Of a stretch of DNA of 64,000 nt, positions 42,745 through 52,515 are shown piece after piece (position 1 is the stretch's first letter; each line of letters begins with the position of its first letter). Origin of the DNA: Agriotes lineatus (Eukaryota; Arthropoda; Insecta; Coleoptera; Elateridae); contig OW679197.1 of assembly GCA_940337035.1 (NCBI GenBank), positions 62,765,903-62,829,902 on the forward strand, read 5' to 3'. The notes below the pieces were generated by a model. That model worked only from the letters and a program-made list of their open reading frames with translations, was not told where the DNA came from and did no database searches. The position numbers were made by a program, and so were the translations under genes.

Positions 42745-43085
42745 AGTTATTTATGTACCAAGGGCATTATGAAGATGTTTATGCCCGTTCGAGGGCGACA
42801 ACTTTACAAGCCTGAGGGCTTCTGGCCCGAGGGTTTATAGGTCGCCCGAGGGCTATGCACATCAAGTAATGCCCGTGGTGCATACAACGTTTTATTTTCC
42901 ACTTTAAATACGCAAATAACTTGAAAAGCTTGCAGAGCAGTCCATAACGCCCAAGGCCGTTATGAGCGTAATGATAACGCCCGCTCATCATGCCTTCTCG
43001 AGAGGGCATAAGAGAACATAATGAGCGAGCCTTATCATTACGCCCGCTCGTAACGTCCGAGCGCGTTATGGAATGCTTTATATAC
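42745..43085. repeat. GC-rich block dense in short palindromes
   Basis: GCCCGAGGGC, GCCCGTTCGAGGGC, CATAACGCCCAAGGCCG, TTATGAGCGTAATGATAACG and CGCCCGCTCGTAACG recur in both orientations, with GTGGTGCATACAACGTTTTA in the middle. Similar words occur around 51890-51990 (CGTTCGTGGTGAATACAACG). I take it as part of a repeat family rich in cruciform-like motifs; its ends are not clear. The frame 42779-43009 (-) is a by-product. Confidence 0.5.
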
Positions 43086-44029
43086 CTAGTGTCATAGATA
43101 TAAACAACAAATAATAGATCAGTGGAAAATAAATGTTATTTATCGTCCCCGGAAAACTGATGGTTTACACTTCAGAACTAAAAAATTTATAACGTCGTTG
43201 CCTTTCAAGATTAAGGAGTAAAACTCGGCGTGTATATGTTTCGGTTTCTTGTCGATAAATATATAAAATTTCATCGTGATGTCTTCATTACAGGTGAACA
43301 ACATTCATCCTCAAAACATGACGAATTTTAGTAGCTATCTTGTAAGGGGTGATCAAATAAATGTCAGATTAGAGCAGGCGTGTGATTAGCCCAGAACTAC
43401 TAAGTGGTAGGTAGTATTGGCAGTTTATAAATGTAATACCTCCAATTGTCTTTTTGGATTAATCAAATACACTTTCATGGATAGCTAGAGCTGAAATTTA
43501 TTTAATCACGCGATATATAGTGCACAATCATGATCTATTTTATTGGTATACATATGAAGTCACTATGTGGAATGGAGAATGCAGCAATGAATTAGTTTAA
43601 AGAAGAAAACAGCAAAATCTATATTTCTAGCGCCATATTATCAACACTCTAATTGCTAAGAAAACTCTCTTTTAGCAAAAGACACAATTTTCTATATTTA
43701 AACGGACCTGCACTCTATTTAAAGTAATTTTGTAACAATAATCTACATACCTATGCGATCTTATAAAAAATCATATGCATAACAATAACTAAGTATTTAT
43801 ATTACAAGTACATAATGTAGGACTCGATTGGACGAGTTTGGTTATGACCGAGCGAGATTTGCGAGCAAGATCAATAAGGTCAGATTATGTGCAATTGCAT
43901 ACAAAACGTTATGTTGTACTGCTAAAATCGAAAGAAATCGAGTTTATAAATGTGACGTCTATTCTGACAAGAAAATTATATTCGAGTGCCTCGATGGATA
44001 TAGTTTTGTGGCCATAAAGTAGCTCTTAA
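43086..44029. other. Unassigned
   Basis: The frame 43828-44022 (+, 64 codons) has a mixed composition (DEFGYDRARFASKINKVRLC) but no family resemblance. It lies just downstream of the LINE scrap on the opposite strand. Confidence 0.3.
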
Positions 44030-44345
44030 TAGTATATGACTATATGTAGTCAGAAACATTACTTTATAATGCAGTCGTACATAAATTCTATTTATTGCAT
44101 TCGATAAGTGGACAAAGGTCATTTGTAAACTATAAGAATAGTAGGGGTCCTTAGTTGGATCCTTGAGGAACTTCAAAAGAAGCAATGTAGACGAAGAAAC
44201 AAGCTTCATTATGCAAAACTATTTTTTCTGTTGTTGGATAAATAAGAATTGGAGTAACCGTCAAAACCAAAATTCTGCAATTTATTTAGTAAAATACCAT
44301 AATGTGGTTGTATCCAATGTCAGTCTGTTCCCTTTGTTCAATTAG
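44030..44345 (-). pseudogene. LINE RT scrap
   Basis: Minus strand: HYGILLNKLQNFGFDGYSNS then YLSNNRKN, and, after a frameshift, ASFEVPQGSN, stop, GPLLFL and FTNDLCPLI. This is the RT stretch from the fingers to the VPQGS.LGPLLF motif of Jockey-type LINEs. The catalytic FADD is not included. Confidence 0.65.
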
Positions 44346-44923
44346 TTTGTTAGGACATAATTGTAGAACGTTTTTGAATATTCACGTTCAAGTATCGACA
44401 ACTGAAGTTTAACAGCAAGTAATATGCGGTTATAACTTCGAAATCTTTTGAAAAGTTAGAGAACACGATAACTGGAAACTTGTGAAAAATTCCTTTCTAT
44501 TGAAAACATTATGCTTCTTGATTGAGATCCTATAGCCATGCTAGTAATAATAGATAATGGCTTTGCAAGAATATTTAATTGAAAATGAAAGAATCGTCTT
44601 CAACTCAAGTGGCATATTATTTTTGATGTGCCCATTGCTGCCAAAAGGAGTACGTCTCAATTGATAAATTTTCACTCGATAGGACTCTTAGATTTTTCAT
44701 CGGCATTGGATTAACCTTTTAAATGATTTTTTTTTCTCCTTTGAGCTGGTTGAAGCTAACTCGAGTTTTTCTCATACACTTGAACAACGAGTTAAAGTTC
44801 CGAACAGTTATATCGTCGTGCTGTTGATGCTCACCAAATTGATTGGTGATTGTGTACAGTTAATGTTGCTTGTGGTTACCACTTTACTGTTATTCTCTTA
44901 GATATTAATCAATCAAATTTCCA
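44346..44923. other. AT-rich, nothing recognised
   Basis: It may include more of the LINE fragment upstream of the RT piece, but no motif is readable. Confidence 0.3.
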
Positions 44924-45133
44924 TCATGAGTCTCGAATTACACCAACATCTTTCAGCCGTTTAACTTCGGACCACAGCCAAAATGTGAAGCAATCCAAAC
45001 GCTGAGGATTGGTAATTTCGGCCCACCTAACAGTCGCCAATTCCCTATTCGGAGGTGCCGCAGCTTTCTTCCGAGGAATAGGGCGTTCGGCCCATATGCC
45101 AGCTCGAAATGTCTTATTACAATTGTAGCACAC
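44924..45133 (-). CDS. Uncharacterised 69-codon ORF behind a TATA box
   Basis: The minus strand starts at ATG 45133 and reads MCYNCNKTFRAGIWAERPIP, then RKKAAAPPNRELATVRWAEI, TNPQRLDCFTFWLWSEVKRL and KDVGVIRDS before a stop. Codon and residue use (Trp x4, Pro, Arg, Ala) is unlike the Phe/Ile/Lys-rich chance frames of this window, and the block is GC-richer. CYNC is reminiscent of half a zinc knuckle, but no partner pair follows. The start is supported only by position. It may be a real small gene, the first exon of a longer one, or part of a retroelement; function unknown. Confidence 0.3.
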   Translation of the reverse strand: MCYNCNKTFRAGIWAERPIPRKKAAAPPNRELATVRWAEITNPQRLDCFTFWLWSEVKRLKDVGVIRDS

Positions 45134-45239
45134 ATTTACCTACACCTACATGCAACCTAGATAATGCCAAGAACTACTCCACGCACTTTTACTGCCAGCT
45201 CGAGTTGGTATCGACGCTCGTTACGTAGACGCTGGGATT

Positions 45240-45262
45240 GCCTTTTATAGCAAACTCGGCGT
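45240..45262 (-). promoter_or_regulatory. TATA-box candidate upstream of the 69-codon ORF
   Basis: The minus strand reads GCTATAAAAGGCA at about 45245-45257, a near-consensus TATA box, with GC-rich sequence downstream and the ORF start ~115 bp further on. The sequence in between (GCGTCTACGTAACGAGCG) would hold the start site. Confidence 0.35.
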
Positions 45263-45648
45263 GACGCGAGCCTCGCATGGCTGCAAGCTAATTTATTTAT
45301 TATAAATTATATAGATTAATGTGTGAATATGTATTCGCGCACCGTCGCTTGTTTGTTGTTCTTATTTACATTAATTGTGGATGGAATATTATCGCCTGCG
45401 GGGAGACGCTATTTGTCGCTGTCGAATCCAACATCGGCAAATATTTATTTTTCTCACGCTGATTGAAGATCCGACTTTGTTGAAATAATACGTCGAAAAA
45501 ATTATCTGTTTTTATCCATGGTACTATACGGTTTTCTTTGCTTTTAAAAGTAGATAACGTCAAAGCGTTCTGTACAATTACGCGTTGATCACACAGTACA
45601 AGAGCTATTATATATTGAAGGGCGATGTTGTTGCCTTATTAAAATATT
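45263..45648. other. Unassigned
   Basis: The minus frame 45366-45563 has no family resemblance. Confidence 0.3.
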
Positions 45649-45904
45649 GATTTGTTCCTCACTTGTAAACATCAATTTATCAAGTCACTATATTAATCAA
45701 GAAAGTTTATTTTAACAATTTACTAACTTGTAAAATCTTTACAAGTTAACTGTCAGTTTTACAAGCGTGCTCATAGATAAATGATAGCGTGCAAACCCAG
45801 AGTTGCCTTCCTTAGTATGTGTCATATTTATGAATTTAGTTGCTTGTCAGTTTGACATTTTGAATAAATGGTAAATTTCTAGTTATTTACAAGTGAGGAA
45901 CAAA
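45649..45904. mobile_element. Miniature element with 9-bp target duplication (MULE-like)
   Basis: The inverted ends ATTTGTTCCTCACTTGTAAA and its complement (TTTACAAGTGAGGAACAAA) bound 256 bp. TAAAATATT lies outside both (45640-45648 and 45905-45913), a 9-bp duplication as made by Mutator-like transposases. ACTTGTAAA recurs internally with its inverse (near 45727-45745). No coding capacity. The duplication is AT-only, so a chance match is possible. Confidence 0.65.
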
Positions 45905-45913
45905 TAAAATATT

Positions 45914-48239
45914 CAACAATACACGCAAGGTAACAGGTTTTTCTGGCTCAAGAAGGTGAGTGGCTCGCCTGCGGCTCGTCAGTCATATCCTCCTATTCGC
46001 CAGTAAAAATCCTCTTACCAAGCTAGTAATGTTAAATACTATAATGTTGTATATACAGGGTGCCCCGAAAATATATGGACATTAGTTGACCACAAGCTCC
46101 TGGGCCCGAAATAAAACGATTTAGTTCAACTTACCAACATACGTTTCGTTTAACCACTATTGTGCTTTATTAACGTTCTTTTAAAAAATAGTCGTGCGCT
46201 TGATTGGTTACTATTGCTGGACTAAGAGTGGATAAAACATGGGTTTCACTACATAGACCAGACAGTAACTTCTTAACGGCCAAACCGAATCGACTTTTGC
46301 CTCCAGGAAAGTGACTGGTGCCATGGCAGAACTATGCAAATTGAGCAGTTACTGTAAATGTATTAATGTAATTACTTGTTACTAGTAATACTTCACATCA
46401 AATTGTCTTTTAATTTGGTTCTCAGCATACAGGCGATTAGATTTCCCAATAGCATGGTATAGTGACACGTTACACAGATTTAATTTTTCTGTCTAACTTG
46501 TAACAGATGTTAAAAATTATAGGCACAAACATTACCTACTGTTGCATGTCTCTTTCTGGAGAAAAATTTAAAAGTGATCGGTTTTGCCATTAAACAGTTA
46601 CTCTCCGATGTATGTCATAACACCCATTAGCAGTCCACCGATAATAAGCATTCTACTCTCAAAAGATTACTTATTAGTGTTGCCCAATATCATTGAAATC
46701 GATCCAAGCGCTCTATTGTTACAAGCAAAATATTTTTTTTGTAAAAATAACTTGGAAGCAGAATAAAGGTCTAAGTACTAAGTAAATTTTTAATTTAATT
46801 TTTTGACATTGCTTCCGACATACTTACAAATGGTAGGGAATTAAAAGTTAATAGCCGGTCATATTCTAATCTTGTTTTTAAATTGTAATAAAAACCAAGT
46901 CGTATTTCAAGTAAACAAAGAGAGATAAAATTCTATACAAATTCCAATGTATAAAACAATGACGAAGATGTTGCCGTGTTAATTAAAAGTAACTTTATCT
47001 AACCACAGTCTTAATTATGAAGCGAGTATACGATCCTTTGTCATTTCAAGTATACAAGTTTTTAGACAAAGCCGTTTTAAAGTGTTGTCTTAAATAAGTT
47101 CTTCCCTGAAATACACCACGTCGAAACAACTAGCCTTTGGCCTGAAATGGCTTTTTAATTTAATTTTAATTGAATATTTGGCAAATAGCGATGGTTCAGT
47201 TTACATCGTTTTTTAAACTTCACGTCTGATATAATGTGTATATCAGGACGTTAGCAGTTATTACGTAATTAATACGTATATACAAAGTTAACTTAAAAAA
47301 TGGCAAAATCGAGTTGCAGTTAGGAAAAGAGGAGTAAATCATGTGCTATTTATTATGTTTGCAGAAAACTTAAAATTTACACACACATTGTGTAAAGCGG
47401 TGGAGTTATGAGGTGTAAATGAAAATAATTTTTAAATACAGAAAAACTGTGTGTACTATATTTCCCTGCTTGTTGTAATATTTATTGAAAAGAAAAGTGT
47501 CTAAACTATAAGAAATTTTATAAAAAAAGTAACGTAAAATGCTTCAAGTACAGTCCCTTTAATGTTAAAAAAACGAGAAAACTATTTTAAAAATGGCTCG
47601 TATAGTTCTTACGGTCATTTTGACGTTAGCCCTAGCGATCTAAACTCACCTTAGTGTCCTTTAAAAGCTATTTATTGGCTATGCGAATTTAGATGATATA
47701 GATTACGTTAAGAATTGCTGATGTACGTTTCAGTTGGACTCTTCCATTTTCCCTCCTCATATTACGTGATGTTTCCTGGTTCTGACGGAGCCCTCTGAAA
47801 GATACGGCTTCGTCTAATTAGCCCTGGGAGGTCATTACTTACCTGACCAATTGGGTGTTTATTTTGAAATATTGAAGGTTGACAGGAGGCAGCTTGCATT
47901 AGGCGGTGTCTACTGTACTACTTGGATGAATTTATTTAACAGTTTATTGCTTACACGTATTACATTGTTTGGCAAATCTGCGCGTGATATCTCGTAGCGC
48001 ATAACCTGCTTCTCCAAATTGTGTGTTTGTTTGCTGTGAGCGCAAAATTGGGTTTTTAGCTCGTACTTCAAGGTATTTATCATACTGGGCTAAGGTATTA
48101 TATATATTTATAATAGTATAATTTTACCTCACTCTTCACATAGGTACATGCTTCTTATTGATATCTTGCACCAAAGGAGAAATATAGGTACGTCAGTCAA
48201 TGATATGTCACACCAATGAAATTGGTTAAATGTTAAACA
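45914..48239. other. AT-rich, no gene; one transposon-end-like word
   Basis: ATACAGGGTGCCCCGAAAAT at about 46057 resembles the end of a common insect DNA transposon, but no partner end was found. 47740-47930 is GC-richer and unassigned. The frame 46584-46766 is chance. Confidence 0.35.
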
Positions 48240-48562
48240 GTACATTAAAATGGCAAATCTAATCTTAATAAAGCATAATCTACAACCAAATCATTTAAAG
48301 CTCTTTTTTCCAAAAAAACTTAATCTTCACAACGAGAATATCAGGGCTAACGAACATTATAACATTCATTTAGTCAAAACAAAAACTTTATAGAAAAGTC
48401 TTATTTATGGTGGAATTCGCTAGTGTCAACAATTTCCGTAGTTTAAGAGTATTCAGTAAAATACTTTTTATTTATCTTCGAAATTGGTGTAACCTTTGTG
48501 CATGATGCAACTAGTAGCTAAATGCTAAATAAATAAACTGATTATTATTATTATTAAAACGT
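48240..48562 (+). pseudogene. LINE 3' scrap with ATT tail
   Basis: The + strand reads KLNLHNENIRANEHYNIHLV (20), then KTKTL, stop, KSLIYGGIR before decaying. It resembles the H-N-x-x-T-R...KT...S..Y.G...WN.LP tail of LINE polymerases. CTAAATAAATAAACTGATTA and an ATT microsatellite (48541-48556) close it, as in other LINEs here. Confidence 0.5.
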
Positions 48563-49960
48563 TGGCACGGTCATTTAGTTACTTTCGTCCTACTGATCAG
48601 GTTTCGTTTTGGTTGTCGAGTGAACGGAGAACTAGCTAAAATCTATTCACCTGGCGTCTGACCCGTTAAGGGGATATGGGATGCGATGATCCGTGTGTCT
48701 TTGTTATTTCTTCCCAATTCTTATTATTCGACTAAGTAAATTGAATTTGGGAAAGACACCATGTAAGTGGAGACCAACAGCAGCTTTTCTCCTTTGGAGA
48801 GCACTAAACCGTTTTCTAGCTGAAGTAAGTTGTTTTTCAGTTGCTATTTTATTCTATGGGCGTACTTTACTTGCAGACCCATGTAGTTTGGGAATAATAT
48901 GGCTAACACAGTTTCTTTATTATTATTAAGAAATTTCCTTCCGTTACGTACCATATGCCAAAACTATGGTTATTCTAAAGATATTATTTTACTTGCTTCT
49001 AATAGGAATAGGATTAATACCGATTTTTGCAACTGACTTGATTTAGTATATGACATATACAATAAAATAAACTTTGAATTTCAGTTTTACCTGCATTTAC
49101 TGCTGTTACAATTTCGTATAAATATAAATAAAGGTTATAATTTAATTATAAATGGCAAACTAAAGCAACAATCTTAATCCCTGGTGAATTTGTAATGATC
49201 ATGTATTGGCCTCTAGAAAAGAGAATCTGAAACAGAATTATATAAGTCATTGTTAAAAACTTTGATTTAAAAGTTAAACGATCAAGCCTTATTGAGCTAT
49301 TATTAATGTTAAGAGATTTGTTTAATATGATGTGTTGTATCCTAATAATGCAAGTCCAGGTATTGATTTACACTCTGAATTGGAATTCATTGATAATACT
49401 TTGCCGACATCCCAAATCGTTGTCCGAGCAGTCACCGTTGCAACCTGAAAAACCATCATATTCCTAAAGTATAGCAAAAAATGTATTGAAATAGTTTCAC
49501 TTACATCAGTTTAGGATGACAGATAGCAATCTGGACTAACGTGAAATTTCGAAAGATGTTTTTTATTAGAAAAGTCAATCATAACCTAAAAATAGCAGAT
49601 TTGAAAGGTTACTTTGACAGCAGTTTTTGTTAATTAGATCAAGGAGAGCTGCTACCTACAAGCAATTGGTCGTTTTGGCGATAATGACGATTTAGGGTTG
49701 TTGATATTAATATTATAAGAAAGATACAAACATTTTTCAGCAAGACTAGGTTTTGATAGTCTTAGCTCCTTCGAATTTAATTGTTTCTAAAGGTGCCAAT
49801 TTAGAGCGTCACATTGTATTGTTAATTACCACACACCCTCGAGTGACTTAGAATCTCGAAAAAATGAATTGAAATAGTGTTTGAACGAGTGGTCAACAGT
49901 GGGACAGCAGGACCGAATTCAGCCCACCGGGCCATCTGCAACCAGTACGGGGGGTTGGAG
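48563..49960. other. AT-rich, nothing recognised
   Basis: The frame 48693-48929 (+) is unassigned. No repeats found. Confidence 0.35.
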
Positions 49961-50076
49961 ATGCGCTGGGAGGCGTAAATTCGCTAAGAATGCGCTGGGA
50001 GGCGTAAATTCGCTAAGAATGCGCTGGGAGGCGTAAATTCGCTAAGAATGCGCTAGGAGGCGTACATTGGCTGAGA
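49961..50076. repeat. Minisatellite, 29-bp unit x4
   Basis: Units begin at 49961, 49990, 50019 and 50048, each ATGCGCTGGGAGGCGTAAAT then TCGCTAAGA. The first three are identical; the fourth has several substitutions. Confidence 0.95.
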
Positions 50077-50679
50077 GCAACCGCAAAACAAACTCACACC
50101 AGCTGAATTCACGTACTTGTTGAACAAGGCTCGCTGGTTAAAAAATGCCCCTCAACTCCGCTTTATATTTGCGTTATCAGTGTGAGAAAGACCGAGTATT
50201 CGTCAGTTTGCTAGCTAGATTTGGAATAAACATCAGTTTCAAACAAATTCACGAGTTTAAATTTTAATTAAAAAGGTAATGTAGCATGCGCACTGTAAAA
50301 TAATTAGTAAATGGTTTTATAGCAGTGTATTTTCCAAAATGGTTTGTTTTGTAATTAAAGCTGAGTGCGAAATTATGAATGCTGGGATCTTATCGCTGGA
50401 TTAATTGGTTTGGACCATTGGGAAACCACTTAATTGGATGTTGTTGCATTTTATTGACCACAAATGATAATGAAATTATATGGCACTCTAAATGTCATTA
50501 TTATAGAGGTATAAATATTGTAGTTGGTTAAAATACAATTACTTAAGTAATGTATACATAATAGAAGACTTTATTTTAAACAAAAGAAAGTTAACAAAAA
50601 CTTATAAAAAAGGCAATTATATTTGCTCTTAACACTATTTTAATAGTTTCTACGGGAACATCTGCGATTTTGTAAATAC
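50077..50679. other. AT-rich, nothing recognised
   Basis: No coding frame or repeat boundary seen between the minisatellite and the TIR element. Confidence 0.35.
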
Positions 50680-50681
50680 TA

Positions 50682-51237
50682 CGAGCCCCGTCCCGCTTCA
50701 GTTGGCCCACACACAAAATTTGCAGTGTTGTTGGAATTTATCGCTCAAGGAGCAAAACTAGCCGATACAATGTACCATCTAAGACAACATATGCTATTTA
50801 GAGGAATATAGAAGAGATTTGGGTTCAATGGAGCATGTATTAAATCGAAAATATTGAAAAAAATAGTTTTCTTGCATTCCATTACCTAAATATTGCTAAC
50901 GACGAGGATTAAGGTGGCTATGGAAACAACGCTTTTTTTGACGGAAATGACAGTGACAGATGTTTCGATTGTAAAACAGGTGATGTTACTCAGTGGTAGA
51001 ATGCGCTATATCATAAGTTATAGCTGAAAATCAAAAATTTCGTTTTATTTTCTTTTTTTAGTCCTAATCAGTTCCAAATGTTGTAATTGGTTCCGTTATG
51101 TTTGGGCAATATATTTTCAAAATGTTATTTTCAAAATAAAAATGGATAATTATACCTCTACTAGTTTAAATGATCTTCAATACACGCCACTAATTGAAAT
51201 TTTATCGGCTGGGCCAACTGAAGCGGGACGGGGCTCG
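50682..51237. mobile_element. TA-flanked element with 30-bp perfect inverted ends
   Basis: Starting TACGAGCCCCGTCCCGCTTC and continuing to ...GGCCCA, 30 bp (including the TA) are repeated without a mismatch in inverse at the right end. TA lies at 50680-50681 and 51238-51239. The 556-bp interior has no transposase frame. TA insertion fits a Tc1/mariner-type non-autonomous element. Perfect ends suggest it is younger than most elements here. Confidence 0.85.
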
Positions 51238-51239
51238 TA

Positions 51240-51648
51240 TATATGTTACAGGCAACTTGTATAATTCAGGAATTTTATATAATAACTAGGCATTATATAT
51301 CTAATCCTTAATGAGCTTTAGGCAGTTTATGAAATTTACGTTTTAAAGTAAAAGTAAAAGTTAGCACTCATTAACCAATGTGTTTAAGGCGGGTGTACGC
51401 TAACTCATCACCCTTTCGAATCTTGTAGATATTTATGACAGGCGAGCTCATTTTCGGCATCAGGGAATGACCGGTGAACGTCACCAGAGACAGGCCAACT
51501 CATGTAAGGATGCATATAACACATACAAACAAAGGCTGCAACTAACCTAAACAGGCTAGAACGACACACAGCCTAGAAATGAGAATCAACGATGCCGGTT
51601 TATTTAACATAACCTCCAATTATACATATTGCCTACAACCGTGCAGTT
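51240..51648. other. AT-rich, nothing recognised
   Basis: No gene or repeat recognised. Confidence 0.35.
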
Positions 51649-52515
51649 GTTATACATATTGTCCGAAATCCGTTTTGAACATAGGAAATTAATGAGTGCG
51701 ACAAGGAAGACATAAACAAAACGAATAGCAGGACAAAAATAGAATGTAATCATGGCTAGGTAAATTTTTAAACTAAAATTAAGTCAATGAAACAAACACT
51801 TCTGTCAAATTTTTTATCTGCCATTAAGAGTATAAAGTGAGGTTTAAATAATTATAGTAGTTTATTTATCTAGAACGAAAAGTAATATTTTAAAGAACGA
51901 GAAAGTTGTTTACGGCCGAGGCGTCAGCCGAAGACGGAATTACTTGCGAGGACCTTTAAAAACACTTTTCGTTCGTGGTGAATACAACGGTTTATTTCAT
52001 ACTGCAAGTTTAACGAATTTTAAATAAAAGGTTGTAAATAATTTCAAATTCCATGTCAACAACTGACGTATAATTTTAAAGTACTTGAACTTTAATATTT
52101 TACTTTAAAGTACTAGGACTTTAATGTTCCATTTTTGTACCATAAATAAGTTTTAAAGTACTACTTGAACTTTAATATTTTACTTTAAAGTACTAAGACT
52201 TTAATGTTCCATTTTTTGTACCATAAATAATCCGAAAAATGTCATTTTTGACATCAGTAGGAAGTAAAAATAATTATGTGAATAGTAAACAATAGTAAAT
52301 AAATTACTGATAGGAACAATTCGTGTATTCAAAGTGTGCAGATAAAATATTTGACAGAAGTGCTTGTTTGTTTCATTGACTTAATTTTAGTTTAAAAATT
52401 TACCTATCCATGATTACATTCTATTTTTGTCCTGCTACTCATTTTGTTTATGTCTTCCTTGTCGCACTCATTAATTTCCTATGATCAAAACGGATTTCGG
52501 ACAACTGTATATAAT
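51649..52515. mobile_element. Large inverted-repeat element with internal tandem duplication
   Basis: TTGTCCGAAATCCGTTTTGA on the left is mirrored near 52482-52502. The arms (about 51655-51830 and 52335-52505) match over ~170 bp, including GAGTGCGACAAGGAAGACAT, AATAGCAGGACAAAAATAG and AAATTAAGTCAATGAAACAA with their inverses. The middle has a GC-richer patch (51890-51990) and a tandem duplication. The frame 52481-52732 begins in the right arm and is not gene-like. Confidence 0.75.
52074..52230. repeat. Tandem duplication, ~78-bp unit x2
   Basis: TTTTAAAGTACTTGAACTTT...ACCATAAATAA at 52074-52149 is repeated at 52151-52230 with small indels. Within it, TTTAAAGTACT and AGTACTTTAA form short palindromes. 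Confidence 0.9.

Noticed and set aside
46057..46100. Complete transposon starting ACAGGGTGCCCCG
   Set aside because: No inverse partner end was found within several kilobases.
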